Of a DNA stretch of 64,000 nt, positions 56,094-63,380 are shown piece after piece (position 1 is the first letter of the stretch; every line of letters begins with the position of its first letter). Source of the DNA: LMUY01 sp965199555 (GTDB lineage: Bacteria > Pseudomonadota > Alphaproteobacteria > Acetobacterales > Acetobacteraceae); contig CBDASJ010000006.1 of assembly GCA_965199555.1 (NCBI GenBank), positions 62,001 to 126,000 on the forward strand, given 5' to 3'. The position numbers were made by a program, and so were the translations under genes. The notes under the pieces are model-generated. The model worked only from the letters and a program-made list of their open reading frames with translations. It did no database searches and was not told where the DNA came from.

Positions 56094-56851
56094 GCGTGCT
56101 GCTGGAGACCTTGGCGCCGGGCGTGATGCAGATCCGGCTGAACCGGCCGGAGCGGATGAACGCGCTGGGGGTGGAGACGGTGGAGGCGCTGCTGGGCGCC
56201 ATCGGCAAGGCGGCGGGGGCGCGGGTGGTGCTGGTGCGCGGGACGGGGCGGGCGTTCTGTGCCGGGGCGGACCTCAAGGAGCGGGCGGGGATGGAGCCGG
56301 CGGCGCGGGTGGCGCACAACCGGGGGATCAACGCGGTAGTGGACGCGCTGGAGGCGCTGCCAATGCCGACGATCGCGGTGCTGAACGGGCTGGCGCTGGG
56401 AGGCGGGCTGGAGATGGCGCTGGGCTGCGACCTCCGGTTCGCGGCGGCATCCGCCTCCATCGGGCTGACGGAGACGCGCGTAGGCGCGATCCCGGGGGCG
56501 GGGGGCACGCAGCGGCTGCCGCGGCTGATCGGCACGGCGCGGGCGCTCAAGATGATGCTGGCGGGGGAGCCGCTCGACGCCGCGGCGGCGCTGGCGTGGA
56601 ACGTGGTGCAGGAGGTCGTGCCCAACGACGCGCTGGACGGGCAGGTGTTGGCCTATGCAACGCTGCTGGCGTCTCGCTCGCCGCGGGGATTGCGCACCCT
56701 GAAGCGCGTGGTCCGCACCGGGATAGAGCAGGACCTGGCCAGTGGCCTGCGGACGGAGCGCGAGGCGCTCGCGGACGTGTTCGGGTCCGCCGATTACGCC
56801 GAGGGCCTGGCGGCCTTCGCGGAGCGGCGTACCCCAAGCTTTGCCGAGTAG
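56090..56851 (+). CDS. Enoyl-CoA hydratase/isomerase (crotonase family)
   Basis: 253 residues, ATG overlaps the previous stop. Oxyanion-hole segments are AFCAGADLKERAG and NGLALGGGLEMALGCDLRFA. Both crotonase acidic positions are kept: Glu in GGGLEMAL and Glu in IGLTETRVGAIPGAGGTQRL. It is therefore expected to hydrate a 2-enoyl-CoA. Together with the following acyl-CoA dehydrogenase and CitE-like lyase it forms a beta-oxidation-like sequence. Confidence 0.9.
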   Translation: MSVLLETLAPGVMQIRLNRPERMNALGVETVEALLGAIGKAAGARVVLVRGTGRAFCAGADLKERAGMEPAARVAHNRGINAVVDALEALPMPTIAVLNGLALGGGLEMALGCDLRFAAASASIGLTETRVGAIPGAGGTQRLPRLIGTARALKMMLAGEPLDAAAALAWNVVQEVVPNDALDGQVLAYATLLASRSPRGLRTLKRVVRTGIEQDLASGLRTEREALADVFGSADYAEGLAAFAERRTPSFAE

Positions 56852-56867
56852 AGAAGGACCGATCGCC

Positions 56868-58076
56868 ATGGATACCATCGCTGCCATCCCCAACCTGGAC
56901 GAGACCGGGTCCATCGCCTTCCGGATGTCGCCCGAGCAGCGCGCCATGGTGGGCAGCGTGCGACAGCTGGTGCAGGCGCGGTTCCGCGGCCGGGTCAAGA
57001 GATGGCAGGACGGCACCTTTCCGTTCGAGAACATCAAGGACCTGGCCGAGCTGGGCGTGCTCGGCATGGGGGTGCCGGAGGAGTACGGTGGCCTGGGGCT
57101 GCCGGTGATCGACTGCGTGCTGGTGCTCGAGGAAATCGCCAAGGTCTGCTACGTCACCGCCATGGCGGTGATGAGTGCGATGGGGGCGCAGAACCGCATC
57201 ATCTCCGTCTATGCCCCGGACGAGCTGAAGCAGAAGTTCCTGCCCGGCGTGGTAAGCGGTGACGTGATCCTGGCGATCTGCATGACGGAGCCGCATGCCG
57301 GAACGGACGTCGCCAACTACCGAACCAACACGGTGGTGCATAACGACCGTGTGGTGGTGAACGGAACCAAGACGCTGATCAGCCGGGCGGACGAGGCGCA
57401 TTGCTTCATCGTGTTCACCCGGGTGGACGGGCGGCCCGGCCGCGAGGGCATCGGCTGCGTGCTGGTCGATCCCAAGACGCCTGGGTTCGAGGTGACGGCG
57501 CGCTACCATACTATGGGCGGGGAGAACCTGGCGGAGATCCAGTTCCATGACGTGGAGCTGCCGCTGGAAAACCTCATCATCCGGGAGGACGGGTTCCGCA
57601 AGCTGCTGAGCGGGTTCAACACGCAGCGCTGCATGAACCCATCGGTCTCGCTGGGGTTGGCGGAAGGCGCGTTCGAGGAGGCGGTGCGCTATGCGCGTGA
57701 CCGGACGGCATTCAACCGGCCAATCGGGGAGATGCAGGGCATGCGATGGAAGTTCGCCGAGATGTATCGAGACATCGAGGTAAGCCGTTCCATGCTGTAC
57801 CGCGCCGCCGCCTCCGCCAAGCCGTTCCCAGACCCGCACTTGGCCGCGGTGGCGAAGATGCAGGTGAACGAGATGGCGATCCGCGTGACCAGCGAGGCGC
57901 TGCAGGTGCATGGCGGGTATGGCTTCACGGACGAGTACCTGGTGTCCAACCTGTACCGGAGCGCCCGCTACGGCTCACTGGGCGGCGGCACCACGGAAAC
58001 GCTGAAGGATTTGGTGGGCAAGCGGATCATCGACACGTTCCCGGCCGACGGGTTTTTGGGCATGGGCGCGTTCTGA
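56868..58076 (+). CDS. Acyl-CoA dehydrogenase-like protein lacking usual catalytic Glu
   Basis: 402 residues, ATG after agaaggaccgatcgcc. Fold blocks: GVLGMGVPEEYGGLGLPVID, CMTEPHAGTDVANYRTNTVV, VNGTKTLISRADEAHCFIVF, YARDRTAFNRPIGEMQGMRW, HGGYGFTDEYLVSNLYRSAR. The C-terminal catalytic block YEGT is replaced by SLGGGTTETL, and the alternative helix-G position reads SGFNTQRCMNP with Gln in place of Glu. Either another residue acts as base or the reaction differs from simple dehydrogenation. FAD-binding parts look intact. Confidence 0.85.
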   Translation: MDTIAAIPNLDETGSIAFRMSPEQRAMVGSVRQLVQARFRGRVKRWQDGTFPFENIKDLAELGVLGMGVPEEYGGLGLPVIDCVLVLEEIAKVCYVTAMAVMSAMGAQNRIISVYAPDELKQKFLPGVVSGDVILAICMTEPHAGTDVANYRTNTVVHNDRVVVNGTKTLISRADEAHCFIVFTRVDGRPGREGIGCVLVDPKTPGFEVTARYHTMGGENLAEIQFHDVELPLENLIIREDGFRKLLSGFNTQRCMNPSVSLGLAEGAFEEAVRYARDRTAFNRPIGEMQGMRWKFAEMYRDIEVSRSMLYRAAASAKPFPDPHLAAVAKMQVNEMAIRVTSEALQVHGGYGFTDEYLVSNLYRSARYGSLGGGTTETLKDLVGKRIIDTFPADGFLGMGAF

Positions 58077-58081
58077 CGGGG

Positions 58082-58963
58082 ATGCCCACGATCCGCTCGC
58101 TGTTGTTCGTGCCGGGCGACAGCGAGCGGAAGCTGGCCAAGGTGGCGTCGTCGGGTGCGGACGCGGTGATCCTGGACCTGGAGGACGCGGTGGCGCCGGA
58201 CCGCAAGGGTATGGCGCGGGGTCTGTGCCGGGAGGCGCTCGCGGCCGGGGCGGAGGGTCCAAGGCGGTTCGTGCGGGTCAATGCGCTGGAGACGGGGCAG
58301 ACGGCCGAGGATCTGGCGGCGGTGATGCGTGGGGCGCCGTTCGGGATCGTGTTGCCGAAATGCCAGTCGGCGCGCGACCTCCAGCGTTTGGACGCAATGC
58401 TGGCCGCGTTGGAGGCGCGGGAAGCGCTGGCGGCGGGGAGCACGCTGGTGCTGCCGATCATCACGGAAACGGCGGTGGCGATGCTGGGGATGGCGAGCTA
58501 CCCCCTCGAGCCGATCCCGCGCCTGTTCGGCATGACGTGGGGAGCGGAGGATCTGGCGGCCGACTTGGGTGCGCAGTCCAATCGGGACGAGACGGGGGGA
58601 TATGCGCCGCCGTTCCAGCATGCGCGGAGCTGCTGCCTGTATGCCGCGACGGCGAGCGGGGCGGTGGCGATCGATGCGGTCTACACGGGGGTGGGCGACG
58701 ATGCCGGGTTGGAGCGGGAGGCGGTTGCGGCAGCCCGGAGTGGGTTCATGGGCAAAATGGCGATCCATCCGGGGCAGGTCCCCGTGATCAACCGAGCCTT
58801 CACGCCGTCGATGGAGGCCCTGGAGCATGCCCGGCGGGTGATGGAGGCGTTCGCCAGGGCCGGCGGCGCCGGAGTGGCGACATTGGACGGGCGTATGCTG
58901 GACCGTCCGCACCGCCGGGCGGCCGAACGCGTGTTGGCTGCGGGCGAGCCGGGGCAGGGTTAG
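58082..58963 (+). CDS. HpcH/HpaI-family CoA-ester lyase (CitE-like)
   Basis: 293 residues, ATG at 58082 only 5 bases after the previous stop. RSLLFVPGDSERKLAKVASS, AVILDLEDAVAPDRKGMARG, RRFVRVNALETGQTAEDLAA, FGIVLPKCQS, LPIITETAVAMLGM, GMTWGAEDLAADLGAQSNRD and GKMAIHPGQVPVINRAFTPS are all present with Mg/CoA ligands. It would cleave a malyl/citramalyl-type CoA ester into acetyl- or propionyl-CoA plus a 2-oxoacid, the expected last step of the pathway. Convergent with the interrupted binding-protein gene, whose stop overlaps by 4 bases. Confidence 0.9.
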   Translation: MPTIRSLLFVPGDSERKLAKVASSGADAVILDLEDAVAPDRKGMARGLCREALAAGAEGPRRFVRVNALETGQTAEDLAAVMRGAPFGIVLPKCQSARDLQRLDAMLAALEAREALAAGSTLVLPIITETAVAMLGMASYPLEPIPRLFGMTWGAEDLAADLGAQSNRDETGGYAPPFQHARSCCLYAATASGAVAIDAVYTGVGDDAGLEREAVAAARSGFMGKMAIHPGQVPVINRAFTPSMEALEHARRVMEAFARAGGAGVATLDGRMLDRPHRRAAERVLAAGEPGQG

Positions 58964-59788
58964 GGCCGGGGCGGCTCGTAAAGCATCGAAGCCGGATCAA
59001 TCCGATCGAGACCTGGAAGGGCGGCGCCGCCGGAGCGGACGAAGTCGATCTCGTGCTGCATGTCGGCGGGGGTCATGCGGCGGGTGACCCAGGCGCGTGA
59101 CTCAGCGGCGAACAGCACGTCCATCGTCGCCGGGTCGATGTCGCGGTAGACCTCCCCCAGCGCGGCCCTGACCTGGGCCGGCGTCGCCTCGATGGCTGCG
59201 CCGAGCTGCTGCTGCGTGTCGGTCAGCTGCCGCATGAGTCCGGGGTTGGCTTCGGCAAACGGCCGCATGGCTTGCAGGCTCGTGGTACCACCGGCATGTT
59301 TTCCGGCGGCAACTCGCCCTTTGGCCCGCTCAGCCAAAGCACGCCGGCCTTACGGGCGACGGGGAACCCCCAGAACGGTGCGCTGGCGATCATGCCCTCC
59401 ACCGCGCCGTTCTCGAGTGCTGCCACCATCGCTGGCTGGGCCATGTAGGTGAAGCGGATCTTTGCCCCCACGCCGTCGGCGGCACCCTTGTAGGAAACAG
59501 TGTAGGATGAGGTGGCGCTAGCCGAGGCGATGAGCAGGCCATCCAGGGCGCGGAGGCGGTCCCGCCAGGGGGCGGCCGTATCCACGCCGGTGCGGGCGGC
59601 GACCGCGTTGGACAGGACGAGGGAGGCGCCAAAGCCGCGGTAGACGTCGGCGACCAGGACCACGGGCTGGCTGCGCGCCACCGCGGCGACAAGCTCGCCC
59701 GGGCCGGACAGGACGACAGGCGCAGACCCGGCAATCAGGGCCGCGGTAGCCGCATTGGCGCTGTCCATGGCGAAAATCTTGAGCATTA

Positions 59789-60831
59789 GAGCCTGTCTGT
59801 TTCAAGATGGGGCATAGCCGGCATGACGAATGTAGTTCATGCACTCGGTCGGGGTGAACTCTTTCAGCAGTGCGCCGATGCGGTGCCACACGGCTGCAAT
59901 CGAGCGTTCATCGGCCTTGCGCAGGAGCGTCTGAGCTTGGCGAACATCATCTCGATGGGGTTGAGATCGGGGCTGTAGGGCGGCAGGGACAGGAGGTGAG
60001 CGCCGACGTCCCGTATGGCGCGGCGCACGGCCTGGCTTTTATGACTGCCCAGATTGTCGAGGACGACGATGTCACCGGGGCGCAGGGTTGGCACAAGGAA
60101 CTGCTCGACCCAGGCCTGGAACAGACACCCGTTGATCGGCCCGTCGAACACGCAGGGTGCTGTGATGCCGCTTGCACGCAGCCCGGCCAGGAACGTCATG
60201 GTTGACCAGCGGATGAATGGGACTGCCGCAACCAGGCGCTCGCCGTGCGTCGCCCAACCACGGGTCCGGGTCATGTTGGTCTTGGCCCAGGTCTCATCGA
60301 CGAAGATCAGCCGATCGGGATCAACCCGGCCCTGGTATCGCTTCCAACGCTCGCGTTTGCGAGCGACGTCAGGCCGGTCCTGCTCGGCGGCCCGCAGACT
60401 TTTTTTTGAAGGTCAGGCGCGCGTCGCGAAGAAAACGCCAAACGGCGTCATTGCTGACTTTGGTGCCACGGTCGGCCAGCTCCGCACGCAGGGCACGCAC
60501 GGTCGTATCAGGAACGGCCGCAATCCGCGCGAGCAGCCAATCACGCTCGGGAAGCAGAACAGCGTGACGAGCGCCGCCCATTGGCTTGGGTGCGCACGCG
60601 CCAGAGGTCCGCTGGCGATCGACCCAGCGCACGACGGTTGCCGGGCCAAGATCAAAAAGCCGGGCAACAGCACGCCGAGATTGGCCCGCATCAACGGCAG
60701 CCACAACGCGTTCACGCAGGTCCATCGAGTAGGGCTTGGTCATCGCTGCTGACCTCCTTTCAAGCCAGCAGCTTGAATCAGATTTCAACGCACACCGGAA
60801 CCCCCCGATTCACTCAGACGCGGACAGGCTC
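59789..60831 (-). mobile_element. IS630-family insertion flanked by TA duplication
   Basis: Element of 1,043 bp with ends gagcctgtctg... and ...gcggacaggctc (inverted repeat GAGCCTGTC). It is flanked on both sides by TA (59787-59788 and 60832-60833), the expected IS630 target duplication. It carries one leftward transposase in two frames and interrupts a binding-protein gene. Confidence 0.9.
59802..60743 (-). CDS. IS630-family transposase, two frames joined at an A8 tract, late frameshift
   Basis: ATG 60743 starts MTKPYSMDLRERVVAAVDAG, an HTH domain (SRRAVARLFDLGPATVVRWV). The first frame ends soon after FKKKSAGRRAGPA. At 60400-60407 an A8 run (coding strand) allows a +1 change into SLRAAEQDRPDVARKRERWK, then the DDE core FVDETWAKTNMTRTRGW, VVLDNLGSHKSQAVRRAIRD, LPPYSPDLNPIEMMFAKL. 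A second shift near 59930 is needed to read LLRKADERSIAAVWHRIGAL to the natural stop at 59802. The first change could be slippage-driven; the second looks like damage. Confidence 0.75.
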
Positions 60832-61016
60832 TAGCCCGTTTCTGGCGAACAGCCCGAGCACGTTGGCCGCGCGCACGCCGGCCGATCCGAAGCTGAAGGA
60901 GCTGACGGGCAGATCGATACTACGCAAGCCCGGCTGGGCAGCGGCAGAACGGGTCCCTGCAAGCGCAGCGACCGATACAACAAACGCCCGGCGTGGCAGC
61001 CGGGCGGTGCTGCCGA

Positions 61017-62015
61017 TCACTGGGGGCCGACCAGGGTCGCAGCGAGGTCAAGCTTGTCGAGGCCGGGCATCTTGTTGGTGTCGGTCAGCAGCTTCAGGTC
61101 TTGCCGAATATCCGCCTGTGTAAGGGTGGGCTTGGTCCAATTGCGCCATTGCTGCTTAAAGGCCAGGTCGATCTCTTGCGGACTGAGCTGCTTGTAGGAG
61201 GCCGCGAGGGCCTGCTGTGCCGCTGCCTGGTCTTCCGTGATGAACTTGGCGATCGCGGCGATGGATTTCTGCAGCCGGGCGACGAGGTCCCGGTGTGCCG
61301 CGACGAACGGCCCCGTCGTCTGCACGCAGGAGGACGAGGAGGGCAGGACGTTTGCAGGGAGCTCGCCACCGGGGCCATCGATCCAGAGCACGCCGGTGCC
61401 GTTGATCACCGGAACGCCGGCGAAGGGGTAGCTGGCGACCATGCCCTGGATGGCGCTCTTTGCCAGTGCAGCCGGCATGGTGCCCTGCGCCATGTAGACG
61501 AAGCGGATCTTGGCGCCCGCCTCCTCGGCCGCGGTCTTCACGGGGCCGAGCAAGGCCGAGGTGGCGCTGGGTTCGGCGATGACCAGCCCGTCCAGCGCGT
61601 GGAGGCGATCCTTCAAGGGTGCAGTAGGTTCCACGTGCAGCCCGGCGACGACCTCCTTGCCAAGGACGACGGACCCGGCGAGCCCGGCATACAGGTTGGC
61701 GACGATGACGATGTCCTGCCCGCGGGCTCGCGCCATGAGCGCGTCGGACGGGCCGGTGACGGCGAAGTCGACCGAGCCGCTGAGCAGGGCGGCCATCGCA
61801 GCGTTGCCGCTGTCCATGACGACGATGCGCAGCTTGAGCCCATGCTGCTCGAACAGGCCGGCCTGCTGGCCGATCATAACGCCGCCGAGGACGAAGCTGG
61901 TCGAGCTCACGGCCAGGGTCGCCTCGGTTCCCCCGGCGGCGCGCGCCGCCGGGGGGGCGAGGATGGGGCAGCCAAGGGCGAGCGACGTTCCGAGGAGAGT
62001 GCGGCGGCGGATCAT
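61017..62015 (-). CDS. NMT1/SsuA-type ABC substrate-binding protein (paralogue 4)
   Basis: 332 residues, intact. Signal MIRRRTLLGTSLALGCPILA ... ARA|AGG. Mature TLAVSSTSFVLGGVMIGQQA, VVMDSGNAAMAALLSGSVDF, GPSDALMARARGQDIVIVAN, LYAGLAGSVVLGKEVVAGLH, EPSATSALLGPVKTAAEEAG and YMAQGTMPAALAKSAIQGMV. Same family as the three others but the most divergent at the ligand-facing SGPGEL position (TGPSDA). It has no own ATPase or permease nearby and would have to use the one at 52230-53872 or a distant one. Confidence 0.88.
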   Translation of the reverse strand: MIRRRTLLGTSLALGCPILAPPAARAAGGTEATLAVSSTSFVLGGVMIGQQAGLFEQHGLKLRIVVMDSGNAAMAALLSGSVDFAVTGPSDALMARARGQDIVIVANLYAGLAGSVVLGKEVVAGLHVEPTAPLKDRLHALDGLVIAEPSATSALLGPVKTAAEEAGAKIRFVYMAQGTMPAALAKSAIQGMVASYPFAGVPVINGTGVLWIDGPGGELPANVLPSSSSCVQTTGPFVAAHRDLVARLQKSIAAIAKFITEDQAAAQQALAASYKQLSPQEIDLAFKQQWRNWTKPTLTQADIRQDLKLLTDTNKMPGLDKLDLAATLVGPQ

Positions 62016-62081
62016 GGCTTGGCTCCCTTGTGGCCGGCGTTCGTCGCGCGGTCCGTGCTGCGTGGTGGCTGCTGTGCGTGG

Positions 62082-63212
62082 CTACTGGTGTGGCCTAAGG
62101 ATCTGGCGGACGACCGCCCCGCGGTCCAACAAGTCGAGGCTGACGTTCAGCCGGTCGAATCCGACCTGCTCGCTCTTGAGCCGGCCGACCGGCAGGGTGC
62201 CGTCCTGATACAAGGCGAGGTAGCGCGGGATGTCCCGCTGCGGCACGCAGCTGCCCATGAAGGAGCCTCGGATGACGCGCTCCTCCGTGACCAGGGCCGT
62301 GTGGTCGTATTCGTGGATCGCCCCTGTCGCGCCGAGGCCGACGCCGACCACCTCGCCGCCGCGCGCGGTGATGGCCATCGCGGTGGCGAAGGCGGGCTTG
62401 CTGCCGACGACCTCGAAGGCGTAGTCCACGCCGCCGTCCGTCAGATCGCGGATGGAAGCGACGATGTCCGCGTCGTTCGCCAGCACTGTGTGCGTGGCGC
62501 CGAGCTCGCGGGCGAGCGCGAACTTGCCGGGATTTTTGTCGATGCCGACGATGGTCGTGGCGCCGGCTATCCGGGCCGCCATGATGGCGCTGAGGCCCAC
62601 ACCGCCCAGGCCGATCACCGCGACGGAGCTGCCCGGCGTGACGCGGGCGGTGTTGAACACGGCGCCGACCCCCGTGACGACGGCGCAGCCGAACACTGCG
62701 GCATCCTCGAAGGGGATCGAGCGATCCATCCTGATGAGGGAGCCGGGCATGACCACGGCATACTGGGCGAAGCCGGACAGCCCGCTGTAGTGATAGATCG
62801 GCGACCCGCCGCGGCTGAGCCGCCGGGCGCCGTTGGACAGGACGCCGCGGGTCCGGGGCACGGTGACGCCCTCGCACAGTGAGGGCCGGCTTTTCGAGCA
62901 GGGGCGGCAATGACCGCACCCGGCGACGACCGTCATGACCACATGATCGTCGGGAGCAAGGCCCGCGACCCCGCGCCCGACCTCCCGCACGATCCCCGCG
63001 GCCTCGTGTCCGCCGACCACCGGCAGCCGACGCTTCCGGAGGCCGGCGACCTGCGAGAGGTCGGAGTGGCACAGGCCGGCGGCCCGGACTTCGATCAGCA
63101 CCTCGCCGTCGCCCGGTCCGTCGAGCTCGACGTCCTCGATCCGGAACGGCTTCGACACCTCGTAGGGCGCCGGCAGCCCTTGTTCATACATGACGGCCGC
63201 AGTCATCCGCAT
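62082..63212 (-). CDS. Zinc-dependent alcohol dehydrogenase (class III-like MDR)
   Basis: 376 residues, ATG 63212 behind ggaggagac. Catalytic Zn ligands are in RAAGLCHSDLSQVAG (Cys) and GGHEAAG (His, Glu). The structural Zn loop has four Cys in AGCGHCRPCSKSRPSLCEG. NAD-binding is SVAVIGLGGVGLSAIMAARI with VGIDKNPGKFALARELGAT. It belongs to the group of long-chain or aryl/formaldehyde-type dehydrogenases. It faces an iron alcohol dehydrogenase across a 168-base promoter region containing a strong palindrome, so both are probably co-regulated. Confidence 0.9.
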   Translation of the reverse strand: MRMTAAVMYEQGLPAPYEVSKPFRIEDVELDGPGDGEVLIEVRAAGLCHSDLSQVAGLRKRRLPVVGGHEAAGIVREVGRGVAGLAPDDHVVMTVVAGCGHCRPCSKSRPSLCEGVTVPRTRGVLSNGARRLSRGGSPIYHYSGLSGFAQYAVVMPGSLIRMDRSIPFEDAAVFGCAVVTGVGAVFNTARVTPGSSVAVIGLGGVGLSAIMAARIAGATTIVGIDKNPGKFALARELGATHTVLANDADIVASIRDLTDGGVDYAFEVVGSKPAFATAMAITARGGEVVGVGLGATGAIHEYDHTALVTEERVIRGSFMGSCVPQRDIPRYLALYQDGTLPVGRLKSEQVGFDRLNVSLDLLDRGAVVRQILRPHQ

Positions 63213-63262
63213 GTGCCCCGTCTCCTCCCGGGTTTTCCGATAAACTCCTCCAAACCCACCTG

Positions 63263-63294
63263 CGTTGTCAAACGATCTAGAGCGTTTGACAACG
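63263..63294. promoter_or_regulatory. Perfect 12-bp inverted repeat, probable operator
   Basis: CGTTGTCAAACG and CGTTTGACAACG are exact reverse complements around the 8-base spacer atctagag. It lies between the divergent zinc and iron dehydrogenases, 51 bases from one start and 87 from the other. The size suits a dimeric regulator such as the GntR/FadR type encoded at 47571. The spacer with its preceding base (GATCTAGAG) also occurs at 50743-50751. Confidence 0.6.
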
Positions 63295-63380
63295 GCTATG
63301 CGGACGGGGTGAGCTTCGTTCGTTGAGCTGAAACCGCGGGGATTGAGGAAGCGCATGGGATCGACGAAGGAGTGCCCGGC

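Larger units (their letters stand above)
58960..61020 (-). pseudogene. NMT1/SsuA-type binding protein (paralogue 3), split by IS630 and frameshifted
   Basis: GTG start at 61020 gives signal MIGSTARLPRRAFVVSVAAL and mature SIDLPVSSFSFGSAGVRAAN ... LFARNG. Removing 59789-60831 plus one TA joins ARNGL to MLKIFAMDSANAATAALIAG in frame. Then ALDGLLIASASATSSYTVSY, YMAQPAMVAALENGAVEGMI and WLSGPKGELPPENMPVV. A further frameshift near 59290 separates the C-terminal 110 residues (SLQAMRPFAEANPGLMRQLT ... ALPGLDRIDPASMLYEPPRP, stop 58960). Without the two lesions it would be a complete ~330-residue binding protein. Its start overlaps the stop of the next binding-protein gene, so they were an operon. 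Confidence 0.88.

Noticed and set aside
60993..62882. A 629-codon rightward open frame over the binding protein and zinc dehydrogenase
   Set aside because: It is antisense to two well-supported genes. High GC removes stops in this frame and the translation has low-complexity, His/Gln/Arg-rich content without family motifs.
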